From Paenisporosarcina macmurdoensis (GTDB lineage: Bacteria > Bacillota > Bacilli > Bacillales_A > Planococcaceae), in the NCBI RefSeq assembly GCF_042658845.1, contig NZ_JBHSRI010000025.1, forward strand, positions 186,001 to 250,000: a stretch of 64,000 nt of DNA, written 5' to 3'. The translations under genes and the position numbers were made by a program. Shown here in pieces: positions 7,973 through 16,784 of the stretch. The notes beneath the pieces were generated by a model. That model was not told the DNA's origin. It saw nothing but the letters and a program-made list of their open reading frames with translations, and did no database searches. How positions within the stretch are numbered: the first letter of the stretch is position 1; the number at the start of each line of letters is the position of its first letter.

Positions 7973-9625
7973 ATGTTTGATTGCCGTGATGAAGTGTGGG
8001 CTTTGACGAAGCAGTTAGTAAGAATAGAAAGTATTGTCAATGAGGGCGGAGAAAAGGTGATGTCGCAGTCGCTTCATACGTTGATTTACTCGTATCCATA
8101 TTTCCAACAACATATTGAACACATAATTTATCAACAGACGGAAAACGATGAGCAAGAGCGTTACAACGTCATTGCGTTTATTAAGGGAACGAAAAATCCT
8201 TCCAACAAAACGGTTATATTAATGGGACATATTGATACAGTTGGCATCGACGATTTTAGTTTAAAAGAGCAAGCACTGGATCCAGACGCATTAGCACAAG
8301 CTCTACACCAAGAAGAATTGCCTGAAGCAGTGAAAAATCATCTCTTATCAGGTGAGTTTGAGTTTGGGAGAGGTGTGCTTGACATGAAGTCAGGCGTAGC
8401 TAGTCATTTATACTTGTTAAAGTATTATTCCGAGCATCCTGAAGAGCTTGAAGGCAATTTAATGATGGTCTTTGAGTGTGATGAAGAAGACGGTTCACAC
8501 GGAATTATATCAGCACTATCGGAATTAAAACGTCTTCGTGAACTTCATGGATTCGATTATATAGCCGCGATTAATGCGGATTTTGTGTCTCCTCGTTACA
8601 ATGGAGATCCAAATCGCTATATTTACAAAGGAACAGTTGGGAAGTTGTTGCCATCATTCTTCATTACGGGGTCTGAAACGCACGTAGGATCTTGCTTTGA
8701 AGGAATAGACCCTAATTTTATCGCCGCTCATTTAACACGTCAAATCAGTTATAATCCGGCTCTTTGCAATGAAGCATTTGGTGAAACGACCGTGCCGCCT
8801 GTGTCATTAAAACAAATGGACTTGAAACCTACATATACCGTGCAGACAGCGCTTTCTGCCTATGTTTATTTCAATTTCTTTATTCATTCATGGTCACCAA
8901 AAGAAGTGCTCGAGCTCTTGAAAGTAGAAGCTGAAACGGCATTTGCCACGGCATTATCGGAGTTCAAGCAACATTATGCGACATATAGCAAAGTAAGCGG
9001 GGAACCAATGAATGACATTCTGTGGGAGCCTCGTGTCATGACTTACGAGGACATGGATTCTATATTACAAAACGAACATGGTGAAGCCTATACGCTGCAT
9101 ATGGATGCTTTCAAAGAACAATTATTGCAGCAAACGGACCTCGATACACGGATGTTCGCAGCTCGTGTGGTCGAAGAAGCATGGAAATGGATGCCTAATA
9201 AAAATCCAGCCATCATTATGTTCTACTCATCACTCTATTCACCACGAATTGAAGTGACTGGTAAAAATGACAAAGAACAGAACTTACTAGAAGCATTAGA
9301 TAGTGCACTGGAAATCGTTCAACCGACCTACCCGCATCCAATCGTCACAAAAAACTTTTTCCCTTACATCTCGGATATGAGCTTTGTCGCATTAAGTGAC
9401 GACGAAGCAGGCATTTCTGCCGTTTCAACAAATAACCCAGGTTGGGGAACGAAACATTACGTCGACTATGAAGCCATCCGTGCCATAAATGTTCCGGTCA
9501 TCAACATCGGACCTTACGGATACGACGCACACAAACAATATGAACGAATGGAACGTAACTTCACGCTCAACATTGTGCCAAACTTAACGAATGAAGTAGT
9601 AAAAAATCTAATCGGCTCGAGATAA
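7973..9625 (+). CDS. rocB: RocB-like M20 family peptidase
   Basis: 550 aa, the length typical of the bacillus RocB family (arginine utilisation; exact reaction unproven). M20 features are VILMGHIDTVG with the first metal ligands, GRGVLDMKSGVASHL (Asp bridging the metals) and MVFECDEEDGSHG (catalytic Glu). The C-terminal third carries SAVSTNNPGWGTKHYVDY. ATG at 7973 is 7 nt from AGAGGTG. No rocA, rocD or rocF is adjacent, so a role in arginine degradation is inferred from the family only. Confidence 0.82.
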   Translation: MFDCRDEVWALTKQLVRIESIVNEGGEKVMSQSLHTLIYSYPYFQQHIEHIIYQQTENDEQERYNVIAFIKGTKNPSNKTVILMGHIDTVGIDDFSLKEQALDPDALAQALHQEELPEAVKNHLLSGEFEFGRGVLDMKSGVASHLYLLKYYSEHPEELEGNLMMVFECDEEDGSHGIISALSELKRLRELHGFDYIAAINADFVSPRYNGDPNRYIYKGTVGKLLPSFFITGSETHVGSCFEGIDPNFIAAHLTRQISYNPALCNEAFGETTVPPVSLKQMDLKPTYTVQTALSAYVYFNFFIHSWSPKEVLELLKVEAETAFATALSEFKQHYATYSKVSGEPMNDILWEPRVMTYEDMDSILQNEHGEAYTLHMDAFKEQLLQQTDLDTRMFAARVVEEAWKWMPNKNPAIIMFYSSLYSPRIEVTGKNDKEQNLLEALDSALEIVQPTYPHPIVTKNFFPYISDMSFVALSDDEAGISAVSTNNPGWGTKHYVDYEAIRAINVPVINIGPYGYDAHKQYERMERNFTLNIVPNLTNEVVKNLIGSR

Positions 9626-9654
9626 TTTACTTTCTCGACAGGAGGAATAGTAGG

Positions 9655-9983
9655 ATGAATTATCGAATGTCCAAGAATATTGGCTTTCAAGTAGAAAATG
9701 TAGAGAAGGCGAAACTCTTTTATGAGAGAGTTATGGGTTTGAAAGAGGCTGCTCAAAGTGATGTAGACGAAATGGAATTTCAAACGAATCACAATGCCAT
9801 TTTTCTAATTCCAGGCAATAAAAATCTAGGTCTGTCATGGAACTAATCGTCGATAATTTAGATGAGGCAAAGGTACATTTAGTGGATAATGGCTGTGAAA
9901 TTGTTCGCTAGGAAGGTAAAGGAAAAGATTGTTATGTGCGTGATCCGTTTGGCATGGTTTTTAATGTGTGGCAAGAGAATTAA
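9655..9983 (+). pseudogene. VOC (glyoxalase/bleomycin resistance-like) gene, decayed
   Basis: The first 63 codons give a normal VOC start: IGFQVENVEKAKLFYERVMG and NHNAIFLIPGNKNLGLSW. They then hit TAA at 9844. In another frame the fold continues as MELIVDNLDEAKVHLVDNG, is broken by an in-frame TAG at 9910, and finishes with CYVRDPFGMVFNVWQEN. One frameshift plus one nonsense change separate it from an intact protein of about 110 aa. AGGAGG before the ATG is preserved, so decay looks recent. Confidence 0.85.
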
Positions 9984-10088
9984 AAGATTTATTATAGGGG
10001 TTGGCATTATGCACTCTCTACAGATACAATTAGACCATAGGAAGATAACATCAAGACTAATATATTGACTAAAAGGAGACTAACTTAT

Positions 10089-10370
10089 ATGGAAATCGTA
10101 AGTCATTTGGTTCACAAAATAAACGATCCTACTGGTATCATCGTTGGAGATCGTTATGAATTTTTACTAGATATTAAAGTCGAAGAAGACGATGAGCTAT
10201 ATACAGAAGGTGGATTAGAGCTTCGCGTGATTTTTGCTTCCGATGAAAACTCAGAGCGCGTTGTTCAATATCACTTTACTGAAAAAGCATCAAGAGACGC
10301 ACTTGACTTTGCTCTTGAAGAAGACGAAGAAGCTGAAATTCTAGAGTACTGCAAAAAAAACTTAGCATAA
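10089..10370 (+). CDS. DUF6509-like protein
   Basis: A 93-aa acidic soluble protein with KINDPTGIIVGDRYEFLLDI, DDELYTEGGLELRVIF and ERVVQYHF. This resembles a small Bacillales family I recall as DUF6509 (sometimes mislabelled pullulanase). AAAGGAGA lies 9-10 nt upstream of ATG 10089; the TTG at 10065 would put that site inside the gene. Function unknown. A long hairpin follows the stop. Confidence 0.7.
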   Translation: MEIVSHLVHKINDPTGIIVGDRYEFLLDIKVEEDDELYTEGGLELRVIFASDENSERVVQYHFTEKASRDALDFALEEDEEAEILEYCKKNLA

Positions 10371-10373
10371 TGG

Positions 10374-10438
10374 AAACTCCTTTTTCAAAGCCATCTTCTT
10401 CACAATGAAGAGATGTAACTTTGGGCAAGGAGTTTTTT
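10374..10438 (+). terminator. long hairpin terminator
   Basis: AACTCCTT...AAGGAGTT outer arms enclose a second inverted pair (CAAAG/CTTTG and a CTTCTTCA/TGAAGAG helix), followed by TTTTTT. Confidence 0.7.
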
Positions 10439-10596
10439 CTTTGAAATCTAAACAAGCATAAGTTGTTCAAGCTGCATCTTGAACATTGGCGTAACTATGC
10501 CTAGCTTCAAGCACCAGGTCTCGGTTCCCATTATGGGCTCAGAAAGGCGATTAGACTTTGTAACGTTTAATTTTATCGATAACATAATAAAGGGGT

Positions 10597-10695
10597 TGTT
10601 GATAAAATTGTGGATAACCCTGCAATGAGCAACTTGGGGCAGGTTATCAACATGTGGATAGATTGATAGTATTCGATAAAGTGGACTTATTCACA
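10597..10695. promoter_or_regulatory. DnaA-box cluster
   Basis: Against the consensus TTATCCACA there is one perfect box on the minus strand at 10609-10617. Four one-mismatch boxes lie at 10597-10605 (minus), 10644-10652 (plus), 10653-10661 (minus) and 10687-10695 (plus), all within 100 bp. It lies in a gene-free stretch (10439-11112). There is no dnaA or dnaN nearby, so it is not oriC. B. subtilis has comparable intergenic DnaA-box clusters that titrate DnaA, and this would be the analogue. The rest of the gene-free stretch shows only one hairpin. Confidence 0.7.
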
Positions 10696-10842
10696 ATTCC
10701 ACAGACCTATCAATATCTTTTGGAACAATTAGTGTCCTTCTCTATGTTTATATCATAAAGGAAGAGTTTTTAATTTAAACCGGTACAGTGTTACTAAAAT
10801 GGTGAAAATCGCAGATGCTAATTTGTTTATAAACAGACATTC

Positions 10843-10872
10843 AACTTCCTCGCTGGTGTGAGGAAGTTTTTT
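10843..10872 (+). terminator. isolated hairpin with T run
   Basis: Perfect AACTTCCTC/GAGGAAGTT arms, 8-nt loop, TTTTTT tail. No convincing gene precedes it: the only upstream frame is 20 codons without a clear ribosome site. It may end a small RNA or be a gene relic. Confidence 0.6.
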
Positions 10873-11112
10873 AATGTCCAGTTTTGTTCTAATTGCCCTA
10901 TTTCTTCCATAAAATGATAGGTATACAACAAAAATTTAATCCTTCATGTCTTATTTATACTCGGATATGTGCTTTTTCTCTTTTTTAAATCACAAAATTC
11001 TTTTAATTCTATTTATTCTATATATTTATCGTGTCGAATCATGTTACTGTTGTACACATTACTTCGACAAACGAAGAGTACGAGACAAGTAGATGGAGAG
11101 CGGGGAATTGTA

Positions 11113-12300
11113 ATGTCACAGATGTTAGCGTTGAGTGTTTTGGTATTTTTCCTATTTATTGGAGATGTAATTGCAATTCGCACGAAAGCTTGGGTTCCTT
11201 CTATCTTTATTAGTGCCGTCCTTTTCTTAATTGGTTATTGGACATTTTTCCCGGAAAATATTGTGGAACTGGCAGGCATTCCACCAACCGTAGCGGTTAT
11301 GTTAATTTACTTGTTAATTACTAACATGGGTACGTTGCTATCTGTACAAGAATTAATCAATCAATGGAAAACCATTTTAATCGCATTAGCTGGTATTCTC
11401 GGTATCATCACAGTGTTATTTGCAGTCGGGACATTTTTATTTGGGAGTGAAACGATTATCGTTGCCATTCCACCTTTAGTTGGCGGACTTGTTTCAGCAC
11501 TTATTATGTCTGAAGGCGCTGCGGCGGCAGGACTTCCTAGCTTAGCAGTTTTTGCTATCGTTATTTATGTGATGCAAGGTTTCGCGGGTTATCCATTAAC
11601 ATCAGTTATGTTGAAAAAAGAAGGAAATCGCTTGCTTCAACAATTTCGCAATGGGGAAATTGATGAAAAACAAGTGGAAGGCGGAAATATTGATTCAGAT
11701 GTAAATGAATTGAAATTGTTTAAATGGATGCCCGAAAAATACAATACCGAATTCTTCAAATTTTTCCGCTTAGCATTTGTTGGTTTCTTAGCGTATCAAG
11801 TGTCTGTATGGCTTGCACCAGTTGTGACTATTAGTCCATTCGTATTGTGTTTACTATTTGGAGTAATCGCAACAAGTGTTGGCTTCTTAGAAAAACACCC
11901 TCTGAAAAAAGCAAATGGCTTTGGATTTGCCATTTTAGGATTAATGTTGTTCATTCTGGATGGTTTGAAAAAAGCTACACCAGAAATGATGGTGGAACTG
12001 ATTTGGCCATTAATTGGTTGTATCGTCCTTGGTGTAGCAGGTATGTATGTGTTCTCATTGATCATGGGCAAAGTATTAAAAGTCAGTAAAGAAATGGCTT
12101 TTGCGGTTTCATTAACTGCACTATACGGATTCCCAGCTGATTACATTATCACTAACGAAGTAATCAACGCATTAACGACTGATGAAAAAGAGCGCGAAGT
12201 GTTAACAAGCCACATGTTGCCACCAATGTTAGTAGCAGGATTCATCACAGTTACGATTGTTTCTGTCGTCCTAGCAGGAGTCTTCGTTGGCTTCTTGTAA
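11113..12300 (+). CDS. polytopic membrane protein, probable transporter
   Basis: 395 aa with about ten hydrophobic segments arranged as two similar halves around a polar cytosolic linker (about residues 180-215: LKKEGNRLLQQFRNGEIDEK). Small-residue motifs in membrane, PPLVGGLVSALIMSEGAAAAG, suggest a discontinuous-helix transporter, possibly of the glutamate symporter-like group; I cannot name the family with confidence. ATG at 11113 has GGGGA 6 nt upstream. The longer frame from 10969 lacks a ribosome site and begins in AT-rich non-coding-looking sequence. Confidence 0.75.
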   Translation: MSQMLALSVLVFFLFIGDVIAIRTKAWVPSIFISAVLFLIGYWTFFPENIVELAGIPPTVAVMLIYLLITNMGTLLSVQELINQWKTILIALAGILGIITVLFAVGTFLFGSETIIVAIPPLVGGLVSALIMSEGAAAAGLPSLAVFAIVIYVMQGFAGYPLTSVMLKKEGNRLLQQFRNGEIDEKQVEGGNIDSDVNELKLFKWMPEKYNTEFFKFFRLAFVGFLAYQVSVWLAPVVTISPFVLCLLFGVIATSVGFLEKHPLKKANGFGFAILGLMLFILDGLKKATPEMMVELIWPLIGCIVLGVAGMYVFSLIMGKVLKVSKEMAFAVSLTALYGFPADYIITNEVINALTTDEKEREVLTSHMLPPMLVAGFITVTIVSVVLAGVFVGFL

Positions 12301-12320
12301 TCGGAGTAAATTATTGATAG

Positions 12321-12358
12321 AAAAGACCACCTCGAATTTCTTTACGAGGTGGTCTTTT
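12321..12358 (+). terminator. rho-independent terminator
   Basis: Perfect 14-bp arms AAAAGACCACCTCG/CGAGGTGGTCTTTT around a 10-nt loop. Confidence 0.9.
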
Positions 12359-12393
12359 CATAATTTAATAAGATTTATTCGGTGAAACAGTCG

Positions 12394-12519
12394 ACTTGGT
12401 TGAAAAGGTGTCAAAGTTGGTCGGAAAGCTTCAGAAGTTGGTCAAAAAGATGCCAAAGTTGGTCGGAAATGCTTGCTAGTTGGTCGAAAAGCCGACAAAG
12501 TTGGTCGAAAAGACATTCT
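12394..12519. repeat. 21-bp periodic intergenic array A2 (six units)
   Basis: The core AAAGTTGGTCGGAAAG recurs with A-G/C-TTGG beginning at 12394, 12415, 12436, 12457, 12478 and 12499. Five consecutive steps are exactly 21 bp; the first unit is the most diverged. It lies between the convergent transporter and nuclease genes. Not coding. Confidence 0.9.
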
Positions 12520-12553
12520 AATTGAATTACCAGCATTCACTGTCAATTTATTA

Positions 12554-13456
12554 TCACTTTTCACATGCAAAGTTGTCTTTGTCTCTATCCATTTTTGACT
12601 GGTAGGCAGGGTGGTCACTCGCAACGCCACTTGGATACTTAGTACGCATATGAGTGCAATTATCGAACCATTCTGTCGTTCCTGTCGTTGCAGCGGGAGC
12701 ACTAGGTGTAGTGGTTGCCGAAGAACTTCCCTCATCAGTAGAGTTGCTTTCTGAAGAAGCGGTGGGCGTACTCGCAAATCCTGAATCTGAAGCATAGTCT
12801 TCAACTGCCCAAAAGCCCAATTTCTTCGACTTAGCAACTTTCTGTACTTCTTCGTAAGGTGTTAAATGGCGTGTGTTCGGTGGATATACATAGCCAACTC
12901 GTGCTAATCCATCGCGGATCAATGCTTCTTGAACACTTTTTCCATCGACATAGACGTAAGCTAACAAACGTCCGTATTTATCACGCTTTTCACCAACATC
13001 AAATTCTAGTGTTAAGTTTCCACTATTGACAAGTGCGCGATTGCGTTCCTTCGCTTCAGTTCCAAACGGTTGTTTTCCAAGACGCGGATGATTTGTTTCA
13101 GGTGTATCGATTAATAAATAGCGAACTGGTTCATTGATACCTTTATACATCACACGAATGGTATCGCCGTCGGTGGTTGAAACAAGAGTCACCGGAACTT
13201 GATCGGTTGTTCCTTCTTTCGGAACCGCTTTGACGGGGGCTTCTGGTTTGACAACAACAGCTGTTTTTTCTTCCTTCACATCTTCAACCATATCTTCTTT
13301 TATTATCTCATTGGAGTTGGTTTCTGAAGCCTGATCTTTTGTAACTGACTCGTACTTTTCGTTTTCACTACTCGTTAAAGTAGTTCCGCAACCTGAAAAG
13401 ATAAGGGCACTGCCAATCATGAATAAGGCTAACGTTTTACGGAAATTAACATTCAC
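12554..13456 (-). CDS. thermonuclease lipoprotein with Excalibur domain
   Basis: 300 aa. The N-terminus has a lipoprotein signal (LALFMIGSALIFSGC), so the enzyme is tethered outside the membrane. A Ser/Glu/Lys-rich linker of about 70 aa leads to a staphylococcal-nuclease domain (about 90-215) with DGDTIRV, RYLLIDTPET, the conserved Glu in FGTEAKERN and KRDKYGRLLAYVYVDG, covering the catalytic Arg/Glu/Arg set. A Ser/Thr/Ala linker then joins a C-terminal Excalibur calcium-binding motif ending DRDKDNFACEK. Likely role: degrading extracellular DNA/RNA. Confidence 0.92.
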   Translation of the reverse strand: MNVNFRKTLALFMIGSALIFSGCGTTLTSSENEKYESVTKDQASETNSNEIIKEDMVEDVKEEKTAVVVKPEAPVKAVPKEGTTDQVPVTLVSTTDGDTIRVMYKGINEPVRYLLIDTPETNHPRLGKQPFGTEAKERNRALVNSGNLTLEFDVGEKRDKYGRLLAYVYVDGKSVQEALIRDGLARVGYVYPPNTRHLTPYEEVQKVAKSKKLGFWAVEDYASDSGFASTPTASSESNSTDEGSSSATTTPSAPAATTGTTEWFDNCTHMRTKYPSGVASDHPAYQSKMDRDKDNFACEK

Positions 13457-13596
13457 TTACAAAATCCTCCCTGTTACTAACTTTTCTAGTATAACAATGA
13501 GGTGAACTACATATACAATAAGTTTCTTGCTTGAAGGAAAAACGCCATAAAAAAACCTCCTCGACTTCTTTCATAGAAGGTATTTGATCTAATAGG

Positions 13597-14115
13597 CTAG
13601 TTTTTCGATGAGACCACCAAAAAACGAACGGCATGTTCCGTATGGTTAAACCAATAATGAGTTTTGCGAGCATTGAATAATATAGATTGTTGTTCAGTTA
13701 ATTGTAAAGGCTTTCCATCAATTTCAACGGTTAATATACCCTCTACAACAAATAAGAATTCGTGACCTCCATGAGAAAAAGCATTTCCTTCATTTTCACC
13801 AGGTTGGAGCGTCACCATAATCGGGGAGAAGCTCGTATCTAGAACCCCGTTGGATAAATCTTTGTAATAAAAACGCTCTCGGGGAAAGTCCAAGTCGTCT
13901 TTAAGATCATCATCTTTTGCAAAAAACACACTTGGATTTACACCTAACGCATCTGCTATTTTTTTTAGCGACTCTAATGTGACGCTCGATTTACCTCGTT
14001 CAACTTGTGATAAAAAACTGATCGATACCTCAGTTTGAGCTGCTAATTCTTTTAATGTTAATTTCCGCTCTTTGCGAAGACTTTTTAATGTAATACCCAC
14101 TAACCCTTGCGGCAT
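13597..14115 (-). CDS. XRE-cupin transcriptional regulator
   Basis: 172 aa. The N-terminal HTH_3 (LKSLRKERKLTLKELAAQTE, FLSQVERGKSSVTLESLKKI) is followed by a C-terminal cupin (about 105-170: LQPGENEGNAFSHGGHEFLF, VEGILTVEIDGKPL), the usual design of small-molecule-sensing repressors of amino-acid or polyamine genes. ATG at 14115 has GAGGA at 6-7 nt; ATG 14133 does not. It is divergent from the MFS/ornithine-cyclodeaminase operon, its probable target. Confidence 0.88.
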   Translation of the reverse strand: MPQGLVGITLKSLRKERKLTLKELAAQTEVSISFLSQVERGKSSVTLESLKKIADALGVNPSVFFAKDDDLKDDLDFPRERFYYKDLSNGVLDTSFSPIMVTLQPGENEGNAFSHGGHEFLFVVEGILTVEIDGKPLQLTEQQSILFNARKTHYWFNHTEHAVRFLVVSSKN

Positions 14116-14140
14116 AAAAATTCCTCGATTCATTGTGATA

Positions 14141-14158
14141 TGTATTGTTTATCATACA
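14141..14158. promoter_or_regulatory. candidate operator in the divergent region
   Basis: An inverted repeat TGTAT-N8-ATACA lies 25 bp before the start codon of the XRE-cupin gene and 42 bp upstream of the MFS promoter -35. Its position suits autoregulation. Assigned by symmetry alone. Confidence 0.4.
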
Positions 14159-14199
14159 ACAATCAAAATATGAACAACAATGGAATATATAATTTTTTA

Positions 14200-14228
14200 T
14201 TGACAGAAAATTTATAACTGTCTAAAAT
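14200..14228 (+). promoter_or_regulatory. sigma-A promoter of the MFS/OCD operon
   Basis: A perfect TTGACA (14200-14205), 17-bp spacer and TAAAAT (14223-14228), 60 bp before the start codon. Confidence 0.8.
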
Positions 14229-14288
14229 GAATCCAACAAGGAATTAAAGTGACACTTCAATTATGTGTGTAACCAAGGGGGATTTATA

Positions 14289-15593
14289 ATGGATAAAAAA
14301 CAAACACGTCGCGTCTTAATTGCGAGTTTAGTGGGAAGCTCGATTGAGTGGTTTGACTATTTCCTATATGGGACAGTTGCTGCGCTAGTATTTAATCAAC
14401 TATTCTTTGTAACTGAGGATCCAACTGTCGGACTATTATTAGCATATGCATCATTTGCTTTAGCATTTTTCATTCGTCCATTTGGCGGAATTATTTTCAG
14501 TCACATCGGTGATCGCATTGGACGCAAAAAAACACTCGTTTTAACATTAAGTTTAATGGGGGTGGCTACTTTTGGAATGGGCTTATTGCCAACATATCAA
14601 GCGATTGGGATATGGGCACCGATTCTCCTTATTACACTTCGCTTAGTTCAAGGATTAGGAATTGGAGGCGAATGGGGAGGGGCACTATTACTGGCAGTAG
14701 AATATGCACCACCTGAAAAGAAAGGATTGTATGGTAGTATTCCTCAAATGGGCGTCACGATTGGAATGTTCATGGGAACCATCGCTTTATGGTTGATGAC
14801 CATGCTACCAGAAGAATCATTTATTACGTGGGGATGGCGTGTACCATTCATTTTAAGTGCTCTATTGGTGGTGTTTGGGTTATGGATTCGTAAAGGCATT
14901 GACGAAACACCTGAATTCAAAAAAGTGCAAGAATCTGGAGAAATTCCAAAGCTACCAATTGTAGACACACTGAAATACCACTGGCGTGAAGTGTTAATTG
15001 CCATTGGGGCAAAAGTGGTTGAAACAGCACCGTTTTATATTTTCAGTACATTCGTTGTATCGTATGCGACAACTAATTTAGACTTTACCAGAACCAATAC
15101 ATTAACTGCAGTTATGATTGCGACAGTTGTGACAACGATTTTGATTCCTGTGATGGGGAACTTATCGGATAAAGTAGGACGTAAAAAATTATATGTTACA
15201 GGAACTGTGGCTATGGCACTTTTTGCATTCCCGTACTTCTGGATGTTGCAACAAGGTTCAGTAGCACTGCTCATTATAGCAACAGTTATTGGTTTGGGAA
15301 TTATTTGGGCGCCAATCACGGCAGTTCTTGGAACCATGTTCTCTGAAATATTTGATGCGAAAATTCGTTATACAGGCATTTCATTAGGATATCAAATCGG
15401 GGCGGCACTAGCGGGTGGTACAGCGCCACTTGTGGCAACTGCATTACTGGTGCGTTTTGATAACTCGTATATACCAGTCGCGATATACATTATCTTTACG
15501 GCACTCATTTCCCTTGTGGCAATTTGGGCAGTTAAAGATCGTAGTCGTCAACAACTAGACCAAAGCGTAGAAGCAAAAGAGAGTCGAGCATAA
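14289..15593 (+). CDS. MFS transporter, metabolite:H+ symporter (MHS/ProP-like) group
   Basis: 434 aa with 12 predicted membrane spans. SIEWFDYFLYGTVAALVF in span 1 and GDRIGRKKTLV in the loop between spans 2 and 3 are diagnostic of the MHS subfamily, which takes up proline/betaine, shikimate or dicarboxylates. AAGGGGG lies 7 nt before ATG 14289. It is cotranscribed with an ornithine-cyclodeaminase homologue and opposite a cupin regulator, so an amino acid or imino acid is a reasonable substrate (inference). Confidence 0.88.
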   Translation: MDKKQTRRVLIASLVGSSIEWFDYFLYGTVAALVFNQLFFVTEDPTVGLLLAYASFALAFFIRPFGGIIFSHIGDRIGRKKTLVLTLSLMGVATFGMGLLPTYQAIGIWAPILLITLRLVQGLGIGGEWGGALLLAVEYAPPEKKGLYGSIPQMGVTIGMFMGTIALWLMTMLPEESFITWGWRVPFILSALLVVFGLWIRKGIDETPEFKKVQESGEIPKLPIVDTLKYHWREVLIAIGAKVVETAPFYIFSTFVVSYATTNLDFTRTNTLTAVMIATVVTTILIPVMGNLSDKVGRKKLYVTGTVAMALFAFPYFWMLQQGSVALLIIATVIGLGIIWAPITAVLGTMFSEIFDAKIRYTGISLGYQIGAALAGGTAPLVATALLVRFDNSYIPVAIYIIFTALISLVAIWAVKDRSRQQLDQSVEAKESRA

Positions 15594-15669
15594 GAGGCTT
15601 TTTCTAACAAGACACCTAGCTTTAAGCGCTTTTGCGGTGCTTTCCGCTTTTCTATTAGGAGGAATGACC

Positions 15670-16653
15670 ATGCTCGTTGTAAATGAAAAACAGATTCAAC
15701 AATTATATAAAATGACCGATGCCATTCATGACATCGCCGAGATGTTAAAGGCAAAAGAGGCAGGGAAAATAAATAATCCTCATCGAATTGTTCTCGATTT
15801 CCCCAAATATGAAGCTTCAGCTTTATATATGCCGAGTGCCGATTTAGTTTCCGAAGTATCTGCTGTGAAAATAGTAACGATATTCCCTGGCAATCCGGCG
15901 AAAGGAAAACCGACCACACAAGGCATATTATTACTGTCTGATGCCACAAATGGGGAACATCTCGCTATGATAAATGCTTCGTATTTAACGAGGCTTCGTA
16001 CGGGTGCACTTAGCGGGATTGCGACTGATTTATTAGCTAGGAACAATAGTCGTATACTATGTGTAATTGGCACAGGTGCCATGGCATTTGAACAAGTACT
16101 CGGCGTACTCGCGGTTCGTAATATTGAGAAAATCATTCTCGTCAACAGAACGCTAGAAAAAGCACAAGCTTTCGGTGAAAAATTACGTGTCCATGGCGTG
16201 GAGATACCTTTTATAGTGGAAGCCGATGTAGCAAAAGCTGTGAATCAAGCGGATATTATTTGCTGCGCAACGCGATCAAATGAGCCCGTCTTTAATGGCT
16301 CTGACCTACGACCAGGCACCCATATTAATGGGGTAGGTTCTTATTTGCCACATATGAAAGAAGTAGACGAAAACACTGTTCTAATGACAGATAAAATTGT
16401 TGTGGATGATTTAGCAGGAGTTAAAGATGAAGCGGGCGAGCTCATGTACGCTGCGAATAGCGGTAAGTGGTCGTTTGAAGATATCCATGGACAACTTGGA
16501 GAACTCGTAATTGGGAAGAAAGCCGGACGACAAGATCAGGAAGAAATCACGTTCTTCAAATCTGTAGGCGCCGCCTATTTTGATTTAGCGGTTGCAAAAG
16601 GCGTCTACGCGAAAGCGAAAGAAGCGGGTGTAGGGGTAGAAGTAGAAGTTTAA
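15670..16653 (+). CDS. ornithine cyclodeaminase/mu-crystallin family protein
   Basis: A 327-aa NAD(P)-dependent enzyme of the OCD family. Substrate-side residues lie in MPSADLVSEVSAVKIV and ASYLTRLRTGALSG; the Rossmann loop is CVIGTGAMAFEQ and the second half contains CATRSNEPVFNG and GTHINGVGSYLPHMKEVD. Members include ornithine cyclodeaminase, ketimine reductase and alanine dehydrogenase, and sequence alone does not separate them. AGGAGG precedes ATG 15670. Same operon as the MFS transporter (77-nt gap), ending in a strong terminator. Confidence 0.88.
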   Translation: MLVVNEKQIQQLYKMTDAIHDIAEMLKAKEAGKINNPHRIVLDFPKYEASALYMPSADLVSEVSAVKIVTIFPGNPAKGKPTTQGILLLSDATNGEHLAMINASYLTRLRTGALSGIATDLLARNNSRILCVIGTGAMAFEQVLGVLAVRNIEKIILVNRTLEKAQAFGEKLRVHGVEIPFIVEADVAKAVNQADIICCATRSNEPVFNGSDLRPGTHINGVGSYLPHMKEVDENTVLMTDKIVVDDLAGVKDEAGELMYAANSGKWSFEDIHGQLGELVIGKKAGRQDQEEITFFKSVGAAYFDLAVAKGVYAKAKEAGVGVEVEV

Positions 16654-16668
16654 GATAGTATTTATATG

Positions 16669-16706
16669 GTGACTACTCCTTGCAACTGAGAAGTAGTCAC
16701 TTTTTT
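16669..16706 (+). terminator. terminator of the MFS/OCD operon
   Basis: GTGACTAC/GTAGTCAC arms, 16-nt loop, TTTTTT tail. Confidence 0.88.
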
Positions 16707-16743
16707 CACATTGAAATTCCGACGACATTTAGAAATTTCCAAC

Positions 16744-16780
16744 AAAAAAACCTTCTCCATGTGTATAGAAAAGGTTTTTT
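16744..16780 (-). terminator. terminator of the diguanylate cyclase gene
   Basis: On the minus strand the arms AAAAACCTTTTC/GAGAAGGTTTTT are followed by T residues, 5 nt after the stop codon. Confidence 0.85.
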
Positions 16781-16784
16781 GCTA

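Noticed and set aside
10597..10695. Chromosomal origin
   Set aside because: No dnaA, dnaN, recF or gyr genes nearby and no AT-rich unwinding element beside the boxes; classed as a DnaA-box cluster instead.
10783..10863. 20-codon ORF before the hairpin at 10843
   Set aside because: No ribosome site and its 3' half is the terminator stem.
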